Assembly (NCBI GenBank): GCA_021613535.1
Contig: CP075493.1
Coordinates: forward strand, 3,968,001-4,032,000
Source of the DNA: Adineta vaga
Lineage: Eukaryota; Rotifera
Direction of reading: 5' to 3'
Length of the DNA: 64,000 nucleotides
A program made the position numbers and the translations under genes. Positions within the stretch are counted from its first letter, which is position 1. Every line of letters begins with the position of its first letter. Below are positions 26,089-35,278 of this stretch, one piece after another. The notes below the pieces were generated by a model that ran no database searches, had not been told where the DNA came from, and saw nothing but the letters and a program-made list of their open reading frames with translations.

Positions 26089-26584
26089 ACAAAGAATGCT
26101 AGAGAATCACAAATATTATTTAATGAAAGAATCAAAGAGTACTCACTGAAGTTCAATCAATAATTCTTTGTGTGAATGTTGAAACACTAGAATGGTAGAT
26201 ATCAATAATCTAGAAGGAATATAGGGAGTTAACTATTATGAAATCATAAAAAGGTTTATAGTTCGATACATAAATTTATAATCAAATTATTGATAGATAT
26301 AATAAGTAACAATTAAAATGGAAAAAAAATTTAGAAAATGTGCACGGATAACGATTATACATTATTAAACAACAGAAAAATGATTTAATAGGAAAAAATA
26401 TTGTGATAAATTTTACAATATATAAAAAATCACTATTGATATTCTTCTCATCAACGGCAAAACTTAAAATTATAGGGCATTACGAGTTGCAAGTGTTAAT
26501 TCAAATACGTAACTTCCACAGAATCTATGGAACTCGAATAATAATTATACGTTCATATCCATCAAATTCTTGTGTACAAGGTGG
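26089..26584. other. AT-rich flank, 496 bp
   Basis: Contains a probable upstream exon of the TRAF-like gene (about 26145-26220, minus strand, reading FQHSHKELLIELH with a gtgagt donor). The rest is AT-rich without a recognised feature. Confidence 0.4.
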
Positions 26585-27003
26585 CGCATAAATCAAGTTA
26601 CCATCTTTTATTGTGAGTAACTTTTGATTGGAACAAGATATAGACCTGCAGTTTTTACCATTCGAACAAGTCATTCGGACCATCGATCAATAGGACATTT
26701 ACAAAAGCACAAGACACTTTTTTATAGGACTTTTTCAAGTGTGATTTTTTCCGTCAACTTTCATTTTAATTATTTTAGATATACTCTGGTGATATAATTT
26801 GAGGTCAGACTATTATAAACAATTATGAAAGTTGACGGAAAATATCACACTTGAAAAAGTCCTATAAAAAAGTGTCTTGTGCTTTTGTAAATGTCCTATT
26901 GATCGATGGTTCGAATGACTCGTTCGAATGCTAAAACTGCAGGTCTATATCTTGTTTCAATCAAAAGTTACTCACAATAAAAGATGGTAACTTGATTTAT
27001 GCG
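26585..27003. mobile_element. Foldback (MITE-like) element
   Basis: Left arm 26585-26764 and right arm 26825-27003 are inverted copies differing at only a handful of positions over about 180 bp, separated by a 60-bp loop. The arms begin CGCATAAATCAAGTTACC and end with its complement. No open frame of note and no clear target-site duplication is visible. This is the form of a non-autonomous foldback/MITE element. If transcribed it would give a long hairpin RNA. Confidence 0.8.
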
Positions 27004-27488
27004 TTACCCGTCATACGTAGAAATGTGAGAAATTTTCTAATAATTCTTGCTCAATAGCCCTGTTGAAATTATCAGACGATTATGACGACAAGAAAAGAGT
27101 ACGATATATGAATTTTAAGGAATCAATAAAGCATCGAAACTTTTGCTTTGGTTTCTTCGTTTTTCTAAATGATTAGAAAATACTTCACAATGCTTTCCAT
27201 TAAAATCACAATTCAAACATCTCATCTCATACCATTAGAGTTACTAGTAATAGTATCTCCTGTTCTAATTCGAACTTATACAATTACTAACTTTATGAGT
27301 ACTATGAAAAAAATCCATGAATCAATGTCTTATTCCACGCGTTCACTAAAAACTATTACGATACAATATTTAAAAAAAAATTATTTGAGAGATGTTGAGG
27401 ATAGTTATTTGTAAATAACTAAATCGAAGATTAGGCACATAGACAAAACGGGAGATGAGTAGATCAAACTAAAAGAATTTAAATCGAA
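27004..27488. other. No gene seen, 485 bp
   Basis: Right flank of the foldback element. An 81-codon plus-strand frame at 27169 is Ile/Thr/Ser-rich with no domain or splice context; I do not call it. Confidence 0.5.
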
Positions 27489-27553
27489 AATTCATGTTAT
27501 GAAGATGATCATTACAAATACATATTGTAATGATCATCTTCATAACATGAATT
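27489..27553. repeat. Perfect 29-bp stem hairpin
   Basis: A 29-nt arm (27489-27517) is followed by a 7-nt loop (atacata) and an exact reverse complement (27525-27553). It could be a small foldback relic, a cruciform-forming site or a small-RNA precursor. Confidence 0.75.
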
Positions 27554-27740
27554 AAGGTCATATGGACAATGGTTAGAGAATATCCATTAAGATCAAAGTA
27601 AATGATAGCCTAGTGTGTTCTAATCAGATTTTCTGAATAGAAAAAAGGAATCAATTGATCGTCTTTGTCATACGGCACACTAGAAGAAAAATATCTAGAC
27701 TATCCATTTTCATTAGTAATATGCGCTACAGATGTTTTAC

Positions 27741-28463
27741 CAGAGAACAAAACTTAAGCGCTCGGTCATAGTGTCTTTGGGCTTCAAATTCATTATTACC
27801 GTCTTCTCTTTGTTGATCACCTAATTCTTCCGAAAAAAGTGTCAAATCAATAAATAACTTTACCAGAAGACGCGTATCATCATCAAATATGCCATCCACT
27901 CTTGCATATGATCTTACAAACCGTTGTATAGTCAATATTTCTGTGGATAAACAACGAATCAGAATTGATTGAACACTATCATAATTATGACTACGAGAGA
28001 TAAGTTCCCTACAATTAACAGGCGACTGTAATATAAGAGATGCTATGGTTATCGATGGGTTTAAATCTAGCCATTGCCATAAATAATCTTCGATTGAAAA
28101 GAAAATTAATGTAATATCTATATCTTTCAAATAATGAATCAGTTTAGTCCGTAGAGTTGATTGACATTGACTGAAATAAATTACAATCGGTGCATTTGAA
28201 GAAACTAAAATTCGAAAAAGAACAAATTAATAACCATCATGTACTAAATCGTAGTCGAGCAATAGTTTTTTTCATCTCTGAATCTATTTCCTACCATTGC
28301 CGTAAACAACTTCAAATGGTTCATAACGCTGTTTTACTGGGCAAATAAATCTATCATCGTCATCATTATTATTGATAGTTGTAGCATTGTTCAATAATAC
28401 GGATTCAGATAAAATCCTCGTTGGGTACTCAACAACAGATAATTTATCTACCAAGAGTGACAT
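27741..28463 (-). CDS. Receiver-like/helical module, partial gene
   Basis: Two exons (28463-28295, 28204-27741) join in frame through a gtagga/ttttag intron. The first encodes a Ser/Asn/Asp-rich leader. The second begins APIVIYFSQCQSTLRTKL and follows the beta-alpha-beta pattern of a small module repeated in bdelloid ART and TPR proteins. Helical sequence follows, including FEAQRHYDRALKFCSL, which looks like a TPR repeat. The second exon ends at CTG followed by gtaaaa, so more gene should lie downstream, but I could not find an exon in the right phase before the foldback element. It may be the front of a gene interrupted by that element, or a fragment of a duplicate of the neighbouring TRAF-like gene. 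Confidence 0.45.
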
Positions 28464-29441
28464 GGATAAAGAAGTGGGTTTTTCTTCGAACAAAAAGAAA
28501 TATCTAAAACCAGAACTATGTACGTCATAAATATGTTAACTTTGAAAGTCGTTATGATAAAGAGATGCTTTTTCTATACTATATGAAAAAAAAACAAATA
28601 GTATAAAACAAAAATATAAGAAAAAATCTTACTCATGCGATAGCAAGTTGGAAATTTCCAAGTTCTTATGCAACAGTTGATAAATGTATTTTCTATGAGA
28701 TCTTAGTATAAATCATACCGCCTTGGTATGTTACGGTGCTAAATTTCACAAACAATCGTATCTATTATAGCCTATAATACTAATTAAACTCTCTAACAAT
28801 ATCGTTCTTTTCACTTACCTACTTTTTCGTTTCTGTTCCATAAACGTTATTTAGTTAATTATGCGAAAATATTTAAACTTATGCAACAACTCAATAATAC
28901 CAGTTCTAAACTTCTCAATTTCGCCGTAATAAAACCATAATCAACCGTCTACAAATCTTAAAAATGAAAAATAAAAAGTGAGAGAACAAAAACATAACGT
29001 TCGTAACGACTACATCGCAATTGAGAAAAAACCCAGTCAATTTTCCCAGTTACGTCATTAATATGCTTAAAGATACTTGAATTATAGTGAAAACATGGCA
29101 ACATGTGGCGATGTTTTTTAATCAAGTTTTAAAAAAATGTGAAATAAAGCAGCCTTTTCTTTTCACATATTACTTACAGAACAGAAGGTTAGACAAGATT
29201 GTAAAAGATAAGCCATGTGTCATTAGACGCAGACAATGTCCACAAAGATGAATGCAAAAGAATTGAAATTATAACGTTTAGTATATTTTTTATAAAAAAA
29301 AGTTGAAGATTTGGTGAAAAATCCGTTGCATTAAGTCATTTTAATGAATTAGAACAGGATTAATGCTACACACATCTGAGTTATCGAACGATATCGATGA
29401 ATTTATTATTTATAAAAAAATATGTTCCAAATATAAAATGA
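28464..29441. other. No gene seen, 978 bp
   Basis: AT-rich. A short in-frame extension (reading FLFEEKPTS) after a ttttag at about 28510 may be a leader exon of the fragment to the left. Otherwise nothing is recognised. Confidence 0.5.
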
Positions 29442-30815
29442 CTATATTTTCAAACTCTGATCTAATATTTCTTGATCATCTCGTTTCGTATTGACCTTTA
29501 ATTGTTCATCAATGTGTGTAAAGTGTTCTAATGTTCGATGTCGAATGGCATCTTGTATATGGATCGGTAATGCAATATCATCCATCATCGTATATGGTAA
29601 AGGTATCTTCTGTTTACCATCAAAGTTAATGGTAGCATTCAGAAACATCGTGTTATTACGAACATAATTATTTTCTGATCGGTGAATGAATGCTAGTGGA
29701 CAAAATTTCAGTATCCCATAGGCAATATTCATTCCTACACTTGGTTTTTGAATGTCTGTCAATATTGTATCGGGATAGAGAGTATCAACAATATGTTGTT
29801 TTCTACCAGTTTGATCATAGAGACAAAATGTTATTGAAAAATTAAATGGCCATTTCAATAGCACGTCATAATCTCCTTCGAAGAAAACAAGAAATACAGA
29901 TGTATGTGTGCCATAAGCATCACCAACACCATTCATATCCATTGCGTATTCGCATATTGTATCCAACTGGTGACGAATAGAACAATGGAGAATATATTGA
30001 TATTTGTCGTTCCGATCGTGCATCTTCTGAAACGGCAAAGTTACAAGATATTTCTTTAAAGAAATCGATACGTACCATATTTTTCAGCAACATCAGTAAT
30101 TTTCCAAACGAAGGAACCATTTGTGGAAGTACAATGAATATCTTGTATTTTTTGTTCAAGTGTAAGAAAATTTTGTTTTAATGCATCTTGCATCATTAGC
30201 ACCCGTTTAATATCAATATTCGTTTGCGATACTGAACATTTTTCTCTTAAATATTGTAAAGCATCCGTACAATTAATTACTTTATCCTCGAGATGTTGAA
30301 TATCGTTCTTGACGTTTTGTATTTCTTGCATAAGATTGTTAACAGTTTTGGGTTTCGAAAATGAAAGATGTAATTCCATACGCATTGTAAGGAAGGTTTC
30401 AACATCATTCTACAACTCACATAATTCAGATTTTATCCAGTTAAAGAACATTATAAATACCAATTCATTTGAATCGTACGATTCGTCAACATAATTGTCC
30501 CAAAGACCAAACAAATGACCCTTCCAGAGAGGATAGTATATAAGACTGAATAAAAAAAAATGAACTTACTAAGATCATGGACATCCTCTTTTGGCATTCT
30601 ATACATACATGAAAATTCCTCGGAATGAATGATATATAGTTACGATTAAGTTTACATGTTCAATTCTCTTACATTTCATTCTCGACGTCTACCAATAAGT
30701 CGAACAAATTTCGCTCAGTCAAAACAGGAAAATTATCGACATTTATGGTATTACTACTTTCGAATGTTGAGTCAAATGAAAAATATTCACTTGTAGAATA
30801 GGCTTTCTGCTTCAT
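29442..30815 (-). pseudogene. Decayed TRAF/MATH-domain gene
   Basis: Coding sequence reads from about 30815 (QKAYSTSEYFSFD) through a short exon (MPKEDVHDL), a degenerate zinc-finger-like stretch with PLWKGHLF, a coiled-coil segment (30385-30056) and a MATH domain beginning GSFVWKITDVAEKY. After an intron the MATH domain continues with EDARSERQISIYSPLFYSS and GYNMRIR, then the frame shifts. The rest (GDAYGTHTSVF, FCLYDQTG, NTMFLNATINF) sits in another frame and runs to 29442. One internal exon also cannot be joined in its coding-like frame, and a TAG near 30407 needs either an intron or a read-through. RING is absent. Most simply this is a decaying paralogue of the 24-26 kb gene; an assembly error could explain one break but hardly all. 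Confidence 0.6.
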
Positions 30816-31411
30816 TGTAGCTATACAATTATTTACGATAATACTGAACCTAAAACTTAACGAATAAAACAAATAGAAGCTATGTTTGCAGATCTCATGA
30901 ATATCTATCGTAAGTTGATATTTTTCCACTTATGATCATGCAGATAATTTCTTTCTTCTCTTTTATATTTAGAACAAAACTTCTAGAACAGAAAATATTC
31001 TTCCTATGCTTGTGTCATGCTTTTATTTACTATGAATGTAGTTATGGTGTCTCTTTCCTACTTATCATGATGTAGATGTTAATTTCTGCATTCTTTTTCT
31101 TTTCTTTGACAGTCACTCACATATCCTGAAAAGAAACACTAAACTTTAAAAGAATTCTGCGTTACATTAGCGTACATGATTCAACATGCAGTTGGTAATT
31201 CACATAAAGAGCCCGATTGTTTTCTCGTTCTTTTTTATGACTCAGTATATTCACTACCAGTTACTGTGAAACTAAATGTGCAAACTTTTAGTCATTTCAA
31301 ACGGGAGCAAAATAGTCAAAAAAAAAGTATTTTTTAAATTGAATAATTTCCATTTCAGTAGTTTATTAACATACATTTATTTACTATAAATAATTCCACA
31401 ACAGATAGATA
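30816..31411. other. Intergenic, 596 bp
   Basis: AT-rich upstream region of the decayed MATH gene and 3' flank of the small beta-rich gene. Nothing recognised. Confidence 0.5.
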
Positions 31412-31835
31412 TCAGATTTTCATCCAAGAACTCGTTGTATACCATTGTCCATTTTTAATATTCTTTTTAATCCATCGTATTGTATGAGTTTGTTTATCAT
31501 CATTATTAATCTCTAATAATCCACGATATTGATACAATGAACCACCATCCGGTAGCATCAAACTTAAATCCACAATCGCACCATTCAAACGTGCTTGTGC
31601 ATAAGCACCAGTCGATGACGTACCAATCAAATAACTTGATTTACCATTATATACATAATCAAAATGCATACATGAACCATATTTTGTATCCCGCCATGTA
31701 CCTACTAATGAATGTGAATCGCATAACTAAGAAGAGAAAAACAGTTTTTATTCGATTTCATCGATAATAATTATTACTTACATCGGATGGATGTGGTTCA
31801 GAAATGTAAATATCATTTGTTTGCATATTACCCAT
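31412..31835 (-). CDS. Small beta-rich protein, unknown family
   Basis: Exon 1 (from 31835) encodes MGNMQTNDIYISEPHPSD and ends at a gtaagt donor. Exon 2 continues LCDSHSLVGTWRDTKYG and ends SSWMKI, giving about 120 residues. Alternating polar and hydrophobic stretches (YLIGTSSTGAYAQARLNG, IVDLSLMLPDGGSLYQYRG, TIRWIKKN, GQWYTTSSW) suggest an all-beta fold with a lipocalin-like opening (LVGTWRD), though I cannot name a family. It has no signal peptide. MGN at the N-terminus could be an N-myristoylation site. TATATA-rich sequence lies just upstream at 31880. Confidence 0.62.
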
Positions 31836-32483
31836 GATGAAAAGATGAATAATCTTTCTCATACGTTATCTGTTTATATATATATATACACGAAATCAAA
31901 TATACATAGAATAGTCCATAGTAAGAACTGACGAAAAACATGAATGAATAGAATACTTTCATTCACAATAGACGACCGTGTCAAACAAGATGAATGCTCT
32001 TCGGTCACATCAATTATCTTTTCGATGAGAGAGAATTCTTGTTATTCTTCTTTCACACAAATATCTGATTTATTTTGTTGTTTTTTTTTTCATCTTAAAA
32101 TCGATCATTGTTGTTAAATAGTTTTCAAAAACATCAAACAATCTATTCGATAGATTTATTTTTTCTTTATTATCATCGTCTCTGAAGAAATCTTTCCTAT
32201 ATACCAGAAGATTCTATGCTAACAAAAAGCAATAATGTCGAACAGATATTATGTTTCAGTTAAAGTCTTCTATCCTAATTCTATGTAGCAGAATGTATGT
32301 GTAATTATATATGAAAAAGAAAAAACGCTTCGATTATTTATCCATTTCTTTCTCGAATCTATTCAGACAAGTAGATAATGATGATAAACATCAGATGATG
32401 TAATCAAGCATGAAAGAACTTTCTCGAAGATTTTCATTTGATTGGTAACAATCATTTGGTGTCCCATTTGAAACATTGATAAC
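31836..32483. other. Intergenic, 648 bp (divergent promoters)
   Basis: Lies between divergent genes and includes a TA dinucleotide run near 31880-31893. No other feature. Confidence 0.55.
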
Positions 32484-33086
32484 ATGGCAACATTTCATAA
32501 TTTTCAAAGAATTTTTAATTCATCCTTTGAATTCTATGGTCTTTCCGAATGGTTATTAGAAATCATGCCGGATAATGTTAATCTTAATCATTCAAATACG
32601 AAACATTCTTCTAATGGTTGGATCTTTCGACGACACAATGCTCGTTCAAACTTTATTTGTGTCAATTGTACTGAATCAAAATCTTACCCTTATAAATCTA
32701 AAAAGAAAAAAATCAATAGTTGGTCATCTGCATTTACAACGATTCTTTTTCGAGCACGATTAGATCAATCACATAATGGTCAACTGATCGGTCGAATTCA
32801 AATGAAAATCTTCGAACAAGGTTGTCATACATGTAATATGTACAGTACAGGAATTCTCGATGATAAAGAAATCAAAAAAACATTCTACCGATTATATCTT
32901 TGGATATTGAAAACATTCTACAACGAAGAATTTCTTGACAACGATGATGATGATGATTATAATTATGAAGACAATCAATATAATCAACATCGAACAAAAA
33001 TTTCACATGATTCTAGTCGTTGTGATGGCTGCCGATTAGGATGGTGTAAAGCTTTGTATACAAATCGATATAGTTCGAAAAAATGA
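32484..33086 (+). CDS. 3CxxC-type zinc-finger protein, RTP-like
   Basis: Single exon, 200 residues. CVNC at about 60, GRIQMKIFEQGCHTC at about 107-121 and CDGCRLGWC near the C-terminus give the three Cys pairs, with a conserved Trp-Ser (WSSAFTTILFRARL) between, as in the zf-3CxxC family of vertebrate receptor-transporting proteins and ZAR1. An Asp-rich insert (DNDDDDDYNYED) precedes the last pair. RTPs help chemoreceptors reach the cell surface; others bind RNA. No C-terminal membrane anchor is present, unlike many RTPs. Its TGA overlaps an ATG of the next gene's frame by 4 nt (ATGA), rare for a nuclear eukaryotic gene pair. Confidence 0.75.
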   Translation: MATFHNFQRIFNSSFEFYGLSEWLLEIMPDNVNLNHSNTKHSSNGWIFRRHNARSNFICVNCTESKSYPYKSKKKKINSWSSAFTTILFRARLDQSHNGQLIGRIQMKIFEQGCHTCNMYSTGILDDKEIKKTFYRLYLWILKTFYNEEFLDNDDDDDYNYEDNQYNQHRTKISHDSSRCDGCRLGWCKALYTNRYSSKK

Positions 33087-33118
33087 AACAATATAATCAG
33101 CGCGTTTTTGATTTTTCT

Positions 33119-34019
33119 ATGATATTATATTTTCTTTTCTTTTTCTTCAATTTCTTTTTGAAAAATCTTCATGGAAATTGTTTGAAATTTAACTCTTATG
33201 AAAGAAATATTACTGGAAATTCATGTTATTTAGTTGTATCGAATCATACGATTTATAAGAAATGTTTAAATTGTTGGATATATGAACAACTCTCATCAGA
33301 CGAGACAATATCGCCAGAAAATGATTGTTTACTAAAGATAGAACTTCATTGTATAGATATATCTTTTCGAAATATTCAATTATATGAAAATTTTACCTTA
33401 CGATTCATTAATATTATCAATTCATTATTTGATAAAGAAAATTTCACTGATAAATCAACACGAAATTTCCTTATAATTCGAATTTTAAATGGTACATCAA
33501 ATAGATTTCAGTTCAATACATTTCAAATATTAAATAATGCTGAAAACCGACGCTATTGTTGTTTACAATTTGCTATATATTATCAAAAGGATCAGTTCAC
33601 ACTCAATGTCGATCATGATATACAAAATATGACATTATCTTTTCTTCAATTAGCCATCTTCTGTCATGGAACAGGAGTCTCTGAGTATCTTTACATACCA
33701 AGTGAGAATCTTCAACCAACAATAGATAAATTAATATGTAAAATTCCTGATATTCTTATAAATACAACGAGATCAATTGAAATAATTACTACTACCTACT
33801 ACAACGATGACGACGAAAAAAAGTCCAAAGAAACTCGCCCTTATTGTTAGTGTTATTGGTGGTGGAAGTTTATTGCCATTTTTTTTACTTGCTTGTTGTA
33901 TTTATATTTTATGTAGACGAAATACTCAACAGGAGGAGGAGGAGGAAGATGATATACTAGCGGGAAGTATGTCATCGGATGAAACTGCTTCAATAACAAG
34001 TCAATACAGTGTATCTTAA
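33119..34019 (+). CDS. Type I membrane protein, tandem copy 1, with frame break
   Basis: The ectodomain frame can start at 33083 or, more likely, at the ATG at 33119, giving a signal peptide (MILYFLFFFFNFFLKNLHG). The ectodomain is Cys-containing with many N-x-S/T sites (NHT, NFT, NGT, NTT). This frame stops at 33850. In the next frame, from about 33807, the sequence reads KKLALIVSVIGGGSLLPFF, a membrane helix, then a CCIYILCRRN stop-transfer and an acidic/Ser-rich tail ending at 34019. Comparison with copy 2 shows both halves belong together. The break lies at or near a run of seven A (33816-33822). Alternatives are a real frameshift, a sequencing slip, programmed slippage, or a 28-nt GT-AG segment. 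Ligand and role unknown. Confidence 0.62.
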
Positions 34020-34109
34020 TCGATTTCTTGTTTTTTTATATAAATAAAACTTCTGTCATACAATCTCTTGTGAATTAAGATATTTCTATTCAAATGAAAA
34101 CAGCGCAAA

Positions 34110-35069
34110 ATGATTTGTTCTCTTCTTGCTATGATATTTTTTCTTTTTTTTCAAATTTTTCCATCTCTTCATGGTGATTGTCTCGAATTTTCTAATAAGA
34201 CTTTACGAAGCGAATGTTTCATCATATATAATACAAATCATAGTGTTCAGTTCGAAGATTCTTATTCCGAATGTTTACGATGTCAAATTCATACATTAAT
34301 TCAATCAAACGAGATTGAATTTGAAAATATCAATGAATGTTTAACTATTAAACTTCAATGTATTCAATTTCTATTCGATAATCAGAAGATTTTTGAAGAA
34401 TTTTTAAATCTTCATCAAGAATATATCTATAAATTATTCTATAAAGAGAATACAACAGCTCGAAATACTCTTCATATCATATTAAAAGAACATCAATTCA
34501 AAGAAATTAATCAAGAATATATTGAAAATTATTTTCCAATCGAATTTCAAGCATATCGTGTGTTATTTTTTGAAATTTATATTCATAATACAATGATTAT
34601 TATTGATGAAGATTTAATGAATTTAACTCGTTTATCAATAAAGATTATTTTGAATTGTGTAAATAATAATCAACAACGATTACAAACGATTTATATTATT
34701 CATAATCAAAATATTAGTTTAGAAAGTAAAGAAGATTTTTGTTCATTACTTCTGACACCTTTACTAACAACAACATTGAAAACATCCATTACAGAATTAT
34801 TATTAATATCTGAAAATCAAATGAAAGATTTTAATCGATTTCCAATTCTATTTACATGTTTTATATTTAGTCTATTATTAATTCTCTACTTAATCTATTA
34901 TTTAAAACATAAACGTGTGAAATCATTGACAAAAACGAATATATCAAGTGAATCAACCGTAAGTTTAGAAACACCCATATCCATCGACGAAAAACCTAAA
35001 GTAAGTTTGAAAATCAAACCATCAAAACGAACCGTTCGTACAATACAATTAATCAATGATGAGATTTGA
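34110..35069 (+). CDS. Type I membrane protein, tandem copy 2
   Basis: Single exon, 319 residues. The signal peptide (about 1-22) is followed by GDCLEFSN, parallel to GNCLKFNS in copy 1, then an ectodomain with paired Cys (CLRCQIH, CLTIKLQC) and N-glycosylation sites. A membrane helix lies at about 248-267 (ILFTCFIFSLLLILYLIYY), with a basic cytoplasmic tail containing SSESTVSLETP, similar to the Ser-rich tail of copy 1. Intact, unlike copy 1. I do not recognise the family; the plan suggests a receptor or adhesion protein. AATAAA of copy 1 is near 34044, and an AG in a cagcgc context lies just before this ATG. Confidence 0.7.
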   Translation: MICSLLAMIFFLFFQIFPSLHGDCLEFSNKTLRSECFIIYNTNHSVQFEDSYSECLRCQIHTLIQSNEIEFENINECLTIKLQCIQFLFDNQKIFEEFLNLHQEYIYKLFYKENTTARNTLHIILKEHQFKEINQEYIENYFPIEFQAYRVLFFEIYIHNTMIIIDEDLMNLTRLSIKIILNCVNNNQQRLQTIYIIHNQNISLESKEDFCSLLLTPLLTTTLKTSITELLLISENQMKDFNRFPILFTCFIFSLLLILYLIYYLKHKRVKSLTKTNISSESTVSLETPISIDEKPKVSLKIKPSKRTVRTIQLINDEI

Positions 35070-35278
35070 TTGTTTTGTTTTCGCATATATTATTGAAAGT
35101 TTATTGAAGAAGCAAAGGAATAATCATGTTTACATGTACATATATATTTCATATTAATAACGTTCATAATAGCTTAATTAAAATGAGAGAAAGAACGAGA
35201 GTGTATATTCGAAAAAGAAAAAAGAAGAGAGAATGCTGTTCAGTTTATATACAAAAATCAAAATGTTCATTTGTTATT

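Noticed and set aside
27169-27414. 81-codon frame
   Set aside because: No domain; sits between two palindromic elements; likely chance in AT-rich DNA.
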